Below are positions 32,508 to 41,637 of a stretch of 64,000 bases of DNA, piece by piece (the stretch's first letter is position 1; each line of letters starts with the position of its first letter). Location: contig JADJRO010000003.1 in assembly GCA_016712145.1 (NCBI GenBank), positions 310,001 to 374,000 of the forward strand, written 5' to 3'. Made by a program: the position numbers and the translations under genes. The stretch is from Saprospiraceae bacterium (GTDB lineage Bacteria; Bacteroidota; Bacteroidia; Chitinophagales; Saprospiraceae). The notes under the pieces were generated by a model. The model did not search any database, had not been told where the DNA came from, and worked only from the letters and a program-made list of their open reading frames with translations.

Positions 32508-34745
32508 TTGCCTCAGGAAGATCTTTTTCAAAACATTGTAAAATCAAATGATTCCTATATTGTTAATAGTCTATCAAAAGGACCTTTGGTATGGAGTCCA
32601 AATGAAAACAGGATTCGCAATTTATGGCCGGAATGGAATAAAAGAACCATTCTTAAAATTACAAATCAAGACAAGCTGACATTTTTTTTAACTGAAAAAT
32701 CCTATGTTTTTGGATTGTCCGAAGGTGTTTTAACAGAATGTATGGATCCTGGTATCGCGTTCGAATCTGTGGAATCCATGTTAATTGACAGGATGAACAA
32801 TGTTTGGATTTTACATAAGTCAAAAGGCTTGTTTTCTTTATATACACCTGTGTTACAGTATGACTTACCAAACATGAATGTGCAATGTTTGTATTTAGAC
32901 ACCAGCAGTCAGATTTTACTTACAGGGACTACCAAAGGTCTTTATGACATCGATATTTATACTGGCAAAATTCTCAAGAAATCTTTACTAGATTATAATT
33001 TAAATTCTATTTTTCCTTCTACTGAAGTCCCGTGGATTTGGCTTGCGAGTTACGGTAAGGGTTTAATCTATTACAATTATCAAAGCGGCCAACAAATTTC
33101 ATTGACTAAAAAGCAGGGATTACCTGATAATAACTTGCTGCAAATAACAGGAAACGAAAAGTATATTTGGATCAGTACCCTTGGAGGAATCGTGAGACTG
33201 CCAAATAGGAGGCCGGATTCACGGAATTTACAAACAGAGATGCAGGTGTATACGCAATCTCAAAATTTACCGACAAATTTTATTTATCAAATTGTTTCAG
33301 ATCCTTCTGATAATTTATATGTAGCCTCAGACGGTTATGGAATTTCTTATCTTGAATCCGGAAGCCAAAACTTTAAACCACTTGTTTCCGAATTAAAAGC
33401 TACCAGTATATTAAGTATCGAACAATTTCGAAAGAATCGAATGGTTGTAAATGCACCCAAAAAAGGCATCGGTATTATTAATCTTGGTATTGATACGATT
33501 CATTGGTTACAATCTGATTTGAGATATGGTGGTTTTGAAAGTAATTGTTTATTAAACGATTCGGTTTTGTTGGCAGCAAGTATTGGATACATTACACTTA
33601 TAAATTTGAATTCAGAATACAGTTTGACATTGGATGAAGAATTAGGACTGTCAGATATGAGGCCTTCGGTCAATGCAATGTACAAGGACCCAATGGGAAT
33701 CGCCTGGATTGCTTGTCAAAATAAGATCTATCGGATTTCACCCGAAATTGTGAATACGATTTTACCTCCTCAGTTTTCATTTAAAAAGATTCAACAATTT
33801 GAGAAAAGTGTTTCAATAGATCAAGACACACTATTTGAATCAGATCAAAACCAATTTTCATTTGAATTTGCAGCAATCCACTATTTGGCTACAGATCATC
33901 TTCAGTATAAGTATACATTGGAAGGATATGAAAAAGTATGGCATTATGCGAAAGAAGGCAAAGTGAGTTATTCGAATTTGAATCCTGGAAAATATAAATT
34001 GATTATTCAGGCAAGTACAGATAAGAGTTTTATTTGCAACAGTCAAATTCAGTATTCATTCTTTATTCAACCTCCATTTTGGAAACGTTGGTGGTTTCTT
34101 TTATTTGCAACTACGATCTTGGTTGCAAGTTTTAGATATGTATTGCATTTTAGAGAAAAACAACGGATTAAGGCAGAAGAAACGAAACGTAAAACAGCTG
34201 AATTAGAATTTGAATTATTAAAAAACCAGGTAAATCCACATTTTTTATTTAATAGTTTTAATTCGTTGATAGCTCTTATTGAAGAAAATCCAGCAAAGGC
34301 TATTGAATTTACAGATAAGTTATCTGATTATTTCAGAAATATGTTGTTTTACCGCGATCAGCCTTTGATTGAGTTGCGAGAGGAATTAAAATTGCTAAGA
34401 AATTATTTCGATTTACTAAAATTGAGGTTCTCGGAAAATATTTATTTAAAAGTAAGCGGGGAGGATTTCAATTGCAAAATTGCCCCACTAACTTTACAGC
34501 TTTTATTGGAGAATGCAATTAAACACAATGATTTTAGTAAATTTAAACCCATGTATATTTTTGTTGATATCAATGAACAACGCATTCTATTTAAAAACAC
34601 TTTAAACAGGAAGAAATTGATGCGGGATTCAACGGGCTTTGGATTGGAAAGTATTCGGATCCGTTATCAACTATTGACTGAGAATTCCATTAGTGTTTCT
34701 CAGGATGATTCTTTTTTTACTGTTATTATTCCAGCTATAAATTAA
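32508..34745 (+). CDS. LytS-type sensor histidine kinase, main part
   Basis: 745 residues from a TTG, though homology starts about 5 codons earlier. Order: beta-propeller sensor repeats (about 1-410, e.g. VWILHKSKGLFSLY, YIWISTLGGIVRLPN, GIAWIACQNKIYRI), a Y_Y_Y/triple-Tyr domain (about 430-515, FEFAAIHYLATDHLQYKYTLEGYEKVW), one membrane helix (WWFLLFATTILVASFRYVL), then a His_kinase/HATPase block with the phospho-His in NQVNPHFLFNSFNSL, the N-box LLENAIKHND and a short G-box GFGLESIRIRY. It senses something in the periplasm and phosphorylates the LytTR regulator encoded 5 bp downstream. Confidence 0.88.
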   Translation: MPQEDLFQNIVKSNDSYIVNSLSKGPLVWSPNENRIRNLWPEWNKRTILKITNQDKLTFFLTEKSYVFGLSEGVLTECMDPGIAFESVESMLIDRMNNVWILHKSKGLFSLYTPVLQYDLPNMNVQCLYLDTSSQILLTGTTKGLYDIDIYTGKILKKSLLDYNLNSIFPSTEVPWIWLASYGKGLIYYNYQSGQQISLTKKQGLPDNNLLQITGNEKYIWISTLGGIVRLPNRRPDSRNLQTEMQVYTQSQNLPTNFIYQIVSDPSDNLYVASDGYGISYLESGSQNFKPLVSELKATSILSIEQFRKNRMVVNAPKKGIGIINLGIDTIHWLQSDLRYGGFESNCLLNDSVLLAASIGYITLINLNSEYSLTLDEELGLSDMRPSVNAMYKDPMGIAWIACQNKIYRISPEIVNTILPPQFSFKKIQQFEKSVSIDQDTLFESDQNQFSFEFAAIHYLATDHLQYKYTLEGYEKVWHYAKEGKVSYSNLNPGKYKLIIQASTDKSFICNSQIQYSFFIQPPFWKRWWFLLFATTILVASFRYVLHFREKQRIKAEETKRKTAELEFELLKNQVNPHFLFNSFNSLIALIEENPAKAIEFTDKLSDYFRNMLFYRDQPLIELREELKLLRNYFDLLKLRFSENIYLKVSGEDFNCKIAPLTLQLLLENAIKHNDFSKFKPMYIFVDINEQRILFKNTLNRKKLMRDSTGFGLESIRIRYQLLTENSISVSQDDSFFTVIIPAIN

Positions 34746-34750
34746 AACCA

Positions 34751-35506
34751 ATGCGAGTAATTATTTTGGAAGATGAAAAGTTAGCATCCGCCCGTTTGAT
34801 CCGGATGCTTAATGAATTAAATCCTCAAATTGAAGTTGTTGCCAACCTCAGTAGTTTGGAAGAAGCTCAACAGTTTTTTGCCCAGAACAAGCACAGTCAG
34901 GCAGACATTCTATTCTTCGACATTCAATTAGGTGACGGAACTAGTTTTGAGTTGTTTGATCGATTTAAATTTGAATGTCCGGTAATCTTTACTACTGCTT
35001 ATGATCAATTTGCATTGCCTGCAATTAAAGTTAGAGCAAGTGATTATTTATTAAAGCCAATTAAAATGGAGGAATTAGATCAGGCAATAAAGCATGTCAT
35101 TGAATTAGCAGTTCACAAATTAGAAACCACACCCGAAAAGCAAGATGTTCGGAATTCCAGATTTTTAGTCAAAATGGGAAAATCGCTTAAAATTTTGACC
35201 CTGGAGGACATTGCATATTTTTATTCTGATCAGAAAATTACCCTTATTTATAATTGGGCAGGCAGAAAATTTCCAATTGATTTGTCATTAAATCGAATTG
35301 AAGAAATGCTACCACCTGAAACTTATTTTCGTCTTAACAGAAGATTAATAGTGCATCTCAAGGCAATAGATGACATGCAAGTGTATTCAAAATCACGAAT
35401 TAAAATTAATTTAAAACCTGTTTTAGACGAAGAAATCCTGGTGAGTACTGAGAAAGCGGGATCTTTTAAGCGCTGGTTGGGTGGAACCATCCCTGGAATG
35501 GAATAA
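34751..35506 (+). CDS. LytTR-family response regulator
   Basis: 251 residues. The receiver domain (1-120) has the acidic pocket in ILEDEK, the phospho-acceptor Asp in ILFFDIQLGDG (about 57), the Thr/Ser in IFTTAYDQFA and the Lys in DYLLKPIK. The LytTR DNA-binding domain (about 145-250) shows the typical FLVKMGKSLKILTLEDIAYFYSDQKIT and FRLNRRLIVHLKAI. It pairs with the upstream LytS-type kinase and probably controls this operon or a neighbouring one. LytTR proteins bind direct repeats upstream of promoters; I could not identify such sites here. Confidence 0.93.
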   Translation: MRVIILEDEKLASARLIRMLNELNPQIEVVANLSSLEEAQQFFAQNKHSQADILFFDIQLGDGTSFELFDRFKFECPVIFTTAYDQFALPAIKVRASDYLLKPIKMEELDQAIKHVIELAVHKLETTPEKQDVRNSRFLVKMGKSLKILTLEDIAYFYSDQKITLIYNWAGRKFPIDLSLNRIEEMLPPETYFRLNRRLIVHLKAIDDMQVYSKSRIKINLKPVLDEEILVSTEKAGSFKRWLGGTIPGME

Positions 35507-35616
35507 AGGAATGGTTGCCCTATGCCTTCGTTTTACCACTTCATCCAGCTTATTAGCCATTTTAGTTGCTCACCGCCTGATTGCCAGCAATTTCTGTAAT
35601 AATTTTGTCGTATAGT

Positions 35617-36348
35617 ATGGTGATGAAGGTGATTAGTATTGTTGTTTTAGTTTGCTTGGTTGCAACAGGAAGTTTGTTTATCAATGGCTGTGTTCATGAT
35701 CCGGAGATTACAATCAACAATCCTGTGGATACAACAGGCAATCCAATTGATACCAATCCTTGTGATAGCACGAAAGTTTATTTTCAAAATCAAATTGCAC
35801 CCATATTTTATTCCAGTTGTGCGTTAAGCGGATGCCATGATGCAATAAAACATGAAGAGGGCATTATTTTAGACAGCTATGAAAATATAATTCGAACTGG
35901 AAAAATCAAAGCATTTGATTTGAATAGTGGCGAACTATTTGATAAAATTATTGATTCGGATCCAAAAGACCGGATGCCGCCTCCACCAATGAATGCATTG
36001 ACTACTGAACAGAAGAACCTGATTGCACAATGGATTTTGCAAGGTGCAACCAATGACAGTTGTTCGAATTCTAAAAATTGTGATACAATTGCTGTGAGCT
36101 ATTCAAAAGAAATTGCTCCAATAATGAATACAAATTGTAAAATTTGTCATTCAGGCAATCCACCACTAGGGAATTTATCTTTGACAAATTATAATGAAGT
36201 AAAACGAATTGCTTTAGACGGAAGCCTGGTCTGTGTAATTAATTGGAGAAACGGCTGTGTCCGAATGCCAAAAGGTGGTAAAAAGCTGGATGCGTGTTCA
36301 ATTTCAAAAATCGAAGCCTGGATAAGCCAGGGCCTCCTAAATAATTAA
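35617..36348 (+). CDS. Lipoprotein with two c-type haem motifs
   Basis: I prefer the ATG at 35617 or 35623, giving the lipoprotein signal MKVISIVVLVCLVATGSLFINGC, over the TTG at 35581. Two haem-attachment motifs appear: CALSGCH (a C-x4-CH form) near residue 70 and CKICH (C-x2-CH) near residue 180. Distal Met residues suited to ligation follow each domain (DRMPPPPMNALT, CVRMPKGGKK). This is the planctomycete-type cytochrome layout: two similar domains each ending in an AWI/QWI-QG motif. It is likely a periplasmic or outer-membrane electron carrier. The next gene is a one-domain version. Confidence 0.85.
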   Translation: MVMKVISIVVLVCLVATGSLFINGCVHDPEITINNPVDTTGNPIDTNPCDSTKVYFQNQIAPIFYSSCALSGCHDAIKHEEGIILDSYENIIRTGKIKAFDLNSGELFDKIIDSDPKDRMPPPPMNALTTEQKNLIAQWILQGATNDSCSNSKNCDTIAVSYSKEIAPIMNTNCKICHSGNPPLGNLSLTNYNEVKRIALDGSLVCVINWRNGCVRMPKGGKKLDACSISKIEAWISQGLLNN

Positions 36349-36351
36349 TTC

Positions 36352-36717
36352 ATGCTAAGAATACTGATTGGCTTTGCTGTCCTTATTTTAAGCCTGGAAT
36401 CTTGTTTTTACGATTCAGAAGAGCATTTATACCCAAATCCTGCGCTTTGTGATACGTTAAATGTAAGTTATAATTCAGATGTGAATCCCATTCTACAAAA
36501 TCGCTGTTATGTGTGCCATGGAAATAATAATACAATTTCCGTTTATGAATTTGAAGGATATTTGGATTTAGTAAATTTTATAGAGAAAGGAAAGTTTTTA
36601 GGTGCAATAAAGCGGGAAGGTGGATTTCTGGCAATGCCACAAGGAGCTGATAAAATGCCAGATTGTGAAATTAGTATATTGGAAGCCTGGATTAATCAAG
36701 GAAGAATGAATAATTAA
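36352..36717 (+). CDS. Single-haem cytochrome-like lipoprotein
   Basis: 121 residues. It has a lipoprotein signal (LIGFAVLILSLESC), one CYVCHGN haem motif (C-x2-CH, about residue 50), a candidate axial Met in GFLAMPQGADKMP, and the same C-terminal ILEAWINQGRMNN as the domains of the upstream two-haem protein (IEAWISQGLLNN). It is clearly a tandem duplicate of one domain, 3 bp downstream of its paralogue. Probable electron-transfer partner. Confidence 0.83.
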   Translation: MLRILIGFAVLILSLESCFYDSEEHLYPNPALCDTLNVSYNSDVNPILQNRCYVCHGNNNTISVYEFEGYLDLVNFIEKGKFLGAIKREGGFLAMPQGADKMPDCEISILEAWINQGRMNN

Positions 36718-36721
36718 ATAT

Positions 36722-37138
36722 ATGAAGAAGTATTATTTGGGTATCAGTTTAATCATTTTTTGTATAGCAGGGTTTTATGTCTATAGTACATATAATAAAC
36801 CGCACAAAAATCTATTAAACCAAAAGGCTGAATTTGTAGTCAAACCGGATGAATGGATTTTAGAGTTTGATACAGATGAAGTAAAGGCATTGAACAAATA
36901 TCTAAATAAAATCGTTGAAGTAGAAGCTACCTTATTGGATGTTCAAACCATTGAAAACAAGACATTATGGACTCTTAAAACAGGAAGTGAACTGGTTAAT
37001 ATTCAATGTGAAATGGACCCACGATTTATAAAAGATGCAATGAAGCATGCTAAAAAAGGGGAGCGGGTAAGAATACAAGGACTTTGTTCCGGAAAACTGA
37101 TGGACATCGTACTTAGTCAAGTAGTTTGTTTAAATTAA
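36722..37138 (+). CDS. OB-fold (tRNA_anti-like) exported protein
   Basis: 138 residues. It has an N-terminal membrane anchor (YLGISLIIFCIAGFYVYSTY), then a region (about 45-138) with the five-strand OB pattern seen in tRNA_anti-like proteins: NKIVEVEATLLDVQTIENKTLWTLKTG, LVNIQCEMD, KKGERVRIQGLCSGKLMDIVLSQVVC. Despite the name, exported members of this family are not shown to bind tRNA. It lies 4 bp after the cytochrome and 14 bp before the second YceI gene, so it is part of the operon. Confidence 0.75.
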   Translation: MKKYYLGISLIIFCIAGFYVYSTYNKPHKNLLNQKAEFVVKPDEWILEFDTDEVKALNKYLNKIVEVEATLLDVQTIENKTLWTLKTGSELVNIQCEMDPRFIKDAMKHAKKGERVRIQGLCSGKLMDIVLSQVVCLN

Positions 37139-37152
37139 ATTAAATAATAGAT

Positions 37153-37704
37153 ATGAAAAGTTTAAAAGTAATAGTAGCCCTTGTGTTGATTGTTCAGATT
37201 GGACAAGCACAAAAGTATTTTTCAAAAAATGCTGTATTGAAATTTCATTCGGATTCTCCCATGGAAAAAATTGAAGCAGTCAATTCAACCGCATCTACTG
37301 TATTTGATTTGGCAAGTGGAAAAATAGAATTTGCAGCATTAAATAACGCTTTTGTATTTGAAAAGGCTTTGATGCAAGACCATTTTAATGAAAATTATAT
37401 GGAGTCTACAAAATTCCCAAAAACAGTATTCAAAGGCACTATACAAGATGTTGCAAAATTAAATCTAGCCGTTGCCGGCACGTATAAAGTCATGATCCAG
37501 GGTGATATGATTATGCATGGAGTTACAAAATCTATGACAGTACCCGCAGAATTTGTTGTCGATTCGAAAGGAATTCATGCAAACACTAAGTTTACTGTTA
37601 AGTGTAGTGATTTTGATATTAAAATTCCAGCTGTTGTTAAAAATAATGTTTCCAATGAAGTTGTAATTACTGTAAAAGTGGATTATAACCCGCTGAATCT
37701 CTAA
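37153..37704 (+). CDS. YceI family protein (second copy)
   Basis: 183 residues with a signal peptide (MKSLKVIVALVLIVQIGQAQ). It is a clear YceI: FSKNAVLKFHSDSPMEKIEAVNSTASTVFDL, DHFNENYMESTKFPKTVFKG, IQGDMIMHGVTKSMTVPAEF, FTVKCSDFDIKIPAVVKNNVSNEV. It keeps the family's HG-x-T segment better than the first copy. Predicted to be a periplasmic binder of polyisoprenoid or quinone-like lipids. It sits 1 bp before the DUF5777 gene, suggesting the two are produced together. Confidence 0.92.
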   Translation: MKSLKVIVALVLIVQIGQAQKYFSKNAVLKFHSDSPMEKIEAVNSTASTVFDLASGKIEFAALNNAFVFEKALMQDHFNENYMESTKFPKTVFKGTIQDVAKLNLAVAGTYKVMIQGDMIMHGVTKSMTVPAEFVVDSKGIHANTKFTVKCSDFDIKIPAVVKNNVSNEVVITVKVDYNPLNL

Positions 37705-37705
37705 A

Positions 37706-38587
37706 ATGATTTTGCGACCGTTTCGCTGTATTTTAATTATTGGACTGTCCTGGGTCTTTTTACCCTTGTTTTCCCAAGAAGATTTATTGAGTTTATTAGG
37801 TAAAGATGCTCATACGTATTTAACCACTGCAAGTTTTAAAAGCACGCGGATCATCAACAGTCAAAGCATTGAAAATACTGCGCGCGGGGTGCTTGATATA
37901 AAAATACAACACCGTTTTGCATCTATAGAAAACGGTGTTTCCGATTTTTTTGGATTGGATGGAGCTTCCATCCGATTGGGTGTTGAGTATGGCGCAAGCA
38001 ATCGACTGATGTTGGGATTTGGAAGATCAAGTTTGGATAAAGCACTTGATGCTTATTTTAAATTTAGAATTTTACGACAAAGTTCGGGTAAGAAGCAGGT
38101 GCCACTTTCTATTTCTGTTTTTTCATCTGTTGAAGTTAAAACCACTCCTTTTTCTGATACCAAAAGGAAAAATTATTTTTCAAGTAGATTGTATTACAGT
38201 TATCAGATATTACTAGCAAGAAAATTTTCTGATGGTTTCAGCTTACAGCTTATGCCTACTTTGGTACATCGCAATCTGGTAAAGTTGGAATCAGATCATA
38301 ATGATATTCTAAGTCTTGGTGTAGGTTTTCGCCAAAAATTGACCAAGCGAACATCATTAAATTTAGAATATTTTTATATTTTGCCAAACCAGTTAGAACC
38401 CAATTTATATGCTCCTTTATCAATAGGCTTTGATATTGAAACCGGGGGCCATGTTTTTCAATTGCATTTTACCAATGCAACCGCAATGATTTATAAGGGC
38501 TTTATTACCGAATCACCGGATCGATGGTCCAAAGGCCAAATTCATTTTGGTTTTAATATCTCCAGGGTATTTACCCTTTCAAAGTAA
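37706..38587 (+). CDS. DUF5777 family outer-membrane beta-barrel protein
   Basis: 293 residues with a signal peptide (about 1-24, LPLFSQ). It follows the DUF5777 pattern: STRIINSQSIENTARGVLDIKIQHRF, FFGLDGASIRLGVEYGASNRLMLGFGRSSLDKALDAYFKFRILRQ, then regular barrel strands and GGHVFQLHFTNATAM near the C-terminus. In other Bacteroidota these proteins are encoded beside YceI and cytochrome genes, as here. The function is unknown; an outer-membrane partner for the exported redox or lipid-binding proteins is inferred from context. Confidence 0.85.
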   Translation: MILRPFRCILIIGLSWVFLPLFSQEDLLSLLGKDAHTYLTTASFKSTRIINSQSIENTARGVLDIKIQHRFASIENGVSDFFGLDGASIRLGVEYGASNRLMLGFGRSSLDKALDAYFKFRILRQSSGKKQVPLSISVFSSVEVKTTPFSDTKRKNYFSSRLYYSYQILLARKFSDGFSLQLMPTLVHRNLVKLESDHNDILSLGVGFRQKLTKRTSLNLEYFYILPNQLEPNLYAPLSIGFDIETGGHVFQLHFTNATAMIYKGFITESPDRWSKGQIHFGFNISRVFTLSK

Positions 38588-39016
38588 TCACAACTGTTTG
38601 TTCCCATCAACTGATTTTTAATCAATCACCCAGAAAAACCTGAGATTTTTTTTTGATATTTATATTATAACTTACCATTATGGAATAAAGCCTGATTTCC
38701 AAAATGCAATGCAATAGATATTGTTTTCATATCTTAATTGCTATGATGTATTCAATCATTCAATGGTCTAAATCAAATCAACTGAAATACAAATGACTGA
38801 TTATTAATCTATTCCAACTTGTGATCTGGATTCCAGTGGGCTTTTATCGGAGTTCATCAATTATTTGCTACTGTTTATCCACAAATCAGGCGAATTGGAA
38901 TAAGCTAATAAGTCATCCATCCTCCTGCATTTACTTTTACGCCTCTTTTAATGGAACTCGGATAAAAGCCTGCGAGCTCTTATTTGAATATTAGTAAATG
39001 CTTAAAATTATTTAAA
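38588..39016. other. 429-bp intergenic region with an imperfect inverted repeat
   Basis: An inverted repeat of 16/17 bp (38839-38855, GGCTTTTATCGGAGTTC, and 38954-38970) spans 132 bp, and an aagctaataag word lies at about 38901. The region separates the YceI-cytochrome operon from the outer-membrane protein/PAP2 pair and should hold the latter's promoter. No coding remnant or tRNA was recognised. Confidence 0.5.
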
Positions 39017-39976
39017 ATGAATTTTACTCAACCAAGATCATTTATAGGTATGCTATGCATACTTGTAAGCACAATGATCAGTTTGCCAAATTCAGGAACT
39101 GCACAAAGTCCAACGGATGCAGTCATGATGGAAGGAAAACGAATTTGTGTTGCCGGAATGTTTAACCAGGATAAATGGGATGAATATTGGGAAGGCACAC
39201 TGCTTAGAAACAATGGCAACATTGGCGAATTAACCAGAAATACTTACAGCCTTATGGCCGCCGTGGGCATTACGGATAAGATTAATTTTTTATTCAATGT
39301 GCCTTATGTAACTACTGAACCTTCAGGAGGACAATTTAAAGGGGCAAAAGGACTACAAGACTTAGGCTTATGGGCAAAAGCAGAATTGTTTAAAAAACAA
39401 GTAGGACCTGGTATGTTTACTACACTTGGCGTATTGGGATTGTCTTTTCCAATTTCAAATTATTTGCCAGATTATGCTCCTTTTAATTTAGGCTTAGGTT
39501 GTACTGAAGGTCAGGCGCGTCTGATGCTTCAATATTTATTTGATTTTGGTACCTATGTGCGGGTAAGTGGAGCTTATTTTAAAAGAGGTACTTCGACCAT
39601 AGAGCGCAATTATTATTATGACACACACGGAAATTATACCAATAAAGTAGATGTACCCAATGCTAACCATTCTATATTTACTTTAGGTCAATGGCTATTT
39701 AATAAAAGTCTAAAATTGGATGTGAGTTATGAGATTTTTAATACCATTGGCGGCTTTGACATCAGAAGACAAGACGCTGGTTTTATTTCAAATAATATGG
39801 AAGCAACCAGTTTTCAAGCACAGGTTCAATATTTTATTCCTAAAACAAATGGCTTTGGAGTAATTGCAAATTACGGTCAGGTATTAGAAGGCCGAAATGT
39901 TGGCAAATCAACTTCATTCATGGGTGGGATCCTCTACCAATTTGGAATTTGTAAATCTAAAAATGCACAACAATGA
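39017..39976 (+). CDS. Outer-membrane transporter-like beta-barrel protein
   Basis: I take the ATG at 39017 (MNFTQPRSFIGMLCILVSTMISLPNSGTAQ, signal peptide), not the TTG at 38984, giving 319 residues. The mature protein has barrel-like strands (LMAAVGITDKINFLFNVPYVTT, DLGLWAKAELFKKQ, LDVSYEIFNTIGGFD, FGVIANYGQVLEGRNVG) and resembles phenol-degradation/MetA-type or generic transporter outer-membrane proteins. It overlaps the PAP2 gene by 4 bp (ATGA), so the two are translationally coupled. Substrate unknown. Confidence 0.72.
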   Translation: MNFTQPRSFIGMLCILVSTMISLPNSGTAQSPTDAVMMEGKRICVAGMFNQDKWDEYWEGTLLRNNGNIGELTRNTYSLMAAVGITDKINFLFNVPYVTTEPSGGQFKGAKGLQDLGLWAKAELFKKQVGPGMFTTLGVLGLSFPISNYLPDYAPFNLGLGCTEGQARLMLQYLFDFGTYVRVSGAYFKRGTSTIERNYYYDTHGNYTNKVDVPNANHSIFTLGQWLFNKSLKLDVSYEIFNTIGGFDIRRQDAGFISNNMEATSFQAQVQYFIPKTNGFGVIANYGQVLEGRNVGKSTSFMGGILYQFGICKSKNAQQ

Positions 39977-41514
39977 AAAATTTAAAAATACCTTTTTTAG
40001 TGACTTTGTTTTTTATGAGCTTTCTCATTTCATGTGATGAGGACATCCCTCAAAATGTATCATTTGATGCATATTCATTTGCTAATTCAGATAATGGCGC
40101 TGGTGACTGGAAAGCCATCTTGCTAACTGGAAACGAACAAATTGCAATTGCAGCTCCAAACGATGTTTCATCGACCGAATATAAAGCAGAATTGAATACT
40201 TTAAAAAGTACCACTTCCAATTTAACAGGAGATCAAAAAAACGCAGTTAAATATTGGACTAATAATCCGATTTTACGTTGGAATGAAATCGCAAGAGAAT
40301 TAGCTGCTAAATACAACCTGGCGCCTGCACCCAATGCTGATGGAAGTTATCCTGCACCCAATTCGGCAACGCCTGATAAATATCCATTATTCCCATTTGC
40401 ACATCCACCGTATTCCTGTCGTGCCTTTGCTTATGTGGCTGTAGCACAATTTGACGCATTGATTTCTTGCTGGCATTATAAATTTAAGTACAACCGCACA
40501 GAACCCGTTGTAAACGATGCAAGCATTCCTCAATTGTTGCCAAAAGCAAATATTCCCTCCTATCCTTCTGATGGCGCAACCATTGCTTCCGTATCGCAAG
40601 CCATGTTGGCGGCTTTATTTCCTTTGGAAAAAGAGTATCTAATTAGAAAAGGAGATGAATGCCGTAACAGCTTTTTATGGGCGGGAGTAAATGTGCAAAG
40701 TGATGTGGATGCAGGAAAATTATTGGGAGAAGAAGTTGCAAAAGTAGCATTAGACCGTGCAAAAACCGATGGAATGGGGGCCGCACAAACACCGAGACCC
40801 ATATCCGATTCTTTAAAACAACTTGCATTCAACACCTTTGGATGGTCCTGGACCAATCAGGAAACCCCACCAAGACCTGTCGGTATTACACCGTATTTTA
40901 GTAAAGTAAAAACCTGGGCTGTTTCAAACATCGCAGCAATCAGACCTCCAGTTCCACCTAAACCAGGTTCAGCTGAATTTAATGTTGCAGCAGATGAATT
41001 GAGAAAAATTTCTGACGACTTAACAACCGATCAGCGCAAAATTGCGAATTGGTGGGCAGATGGCTTAGGAACATATACACCTCCTGGTCACTGGAATCGT
41101 TTTGCCTGCGATCAGATTTCCAGTGCCAAATTAAGTCCGGTTCGTTCTGCAAGAGTACTGGCTTATATGAATATGGCCATTCAAGATGCAGGAATCACCT
41201 GTTGGGATGCTAAATATTTTTATCACTATCCAAGACCTGTGGAAGCCATGCCAGGTTTTAAAACCATCCTGGGAACACCTAATTTTCCAAGTTATGTATC
41301 AGGCCATTCCACGTTTTCAGCAGCAGCTGCAGATGTGTTGTCGCATTTCTTTCCATCGCAAGCTGCAACATTTAATGCATATGCAAAGGAAGCTTCGGAG
41401 TCAAGAATTCTTGCCGGCATTCATTTTCGTTTTGATTGTGAAGCAGGTTTGGTTTTAGGAAAGAAAGTAGCCGAAGCAACACTCGCTATTGCTAAAGTTG
41501 ATGGCGGCGAATAA
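39973..41514 (+). CDS. PAP2/vanadium haloperoxidase-superfamily lipoprotein
   Basis: 513 residues. The signal ends in a lipobox-like FLISC (Cys-21). The PAP2 active site is complete near the C-terminus: K-x6-RP in KYFYHYPRP, SGH in PSYVSGHSTFSAA, and SR-x5-H-x3-D in SRILAGIHFRFD. This set binds phosphate (acid phosphatase) or vanadate (haloperoxidase); the length, the domain order and the SGHSTFSAA form favour the vanadium-haloperoxidase branch, but the chemistry cannot be told from sequence. It is coupled by a 4-bp overlap to the outer-membrane protein gene and followed by a good terminator. Confidence 0.9.
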   Translation: MKNLKIPFLVTLFFMSFLISCDEDIPQNVSFDAYSFANSDNGAGDWKAILLTGNEQIAIAAPNDVSSTEYKAELNTLKSTTSNLTGDQKNAVKYWTNNPILRWNEIARELAAKYNLAPAPNADGSYPAPNSATPDKYPLFPFAHPPYSCRAFAYVAVAQFDALISCWHYKFKYNRTEPVVNDASIPQLLPKANIPSYPSDGATIASVSQAMLAALFPLEKEYLIRKGDECRNSFLWAGVNVQSDVDAGKLLGEEVAKVALDRAKTDGMGAAQTPRPISDSLKQLAFNTFGWSWTNQETPPRPVGITPYFSKVKTWAVSNIAAIRPPVPPKPGSAEFNVAADELRKISDDLTTDQRKIANWWADGLGTYTPPGHWNRFACDQISSAKLSPVRSARVLAYMNMAIQDAGITCWDAKYFYHYPRPVEAMPGFKTILGTPNFPSYVSGHSTFSAAAADVLSHFFPSQAATFNAYAKEASESRILAGIHFRFDCEAGLVLGKKVAEATLAIAKVDGGE

Positions 41515-41601
41515 TTTTATAACCCAAAGAAACTCGTTTCATATTTAAGGCTTTTTATTTTGTAAGGGATTCGAATATTAGAGTAAACAAAAACCCTTGG
41601 T

Positions 41602-41632
41602 GTCTCTCCTTCACAGGAGGGACATTTTTTTT
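41602..41632 (+). terminator. Rho-independent terminator after the PAP2 gene
   Basis: A 9-bp stem (GTCTCTCCT with AGGAGGGAC, one T-G pair), a TCAC loop and an eight-T run; 88 bp past the PAP2 stop. Confidence 0.88.
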
Positions 41633-41637
41633 ATATT

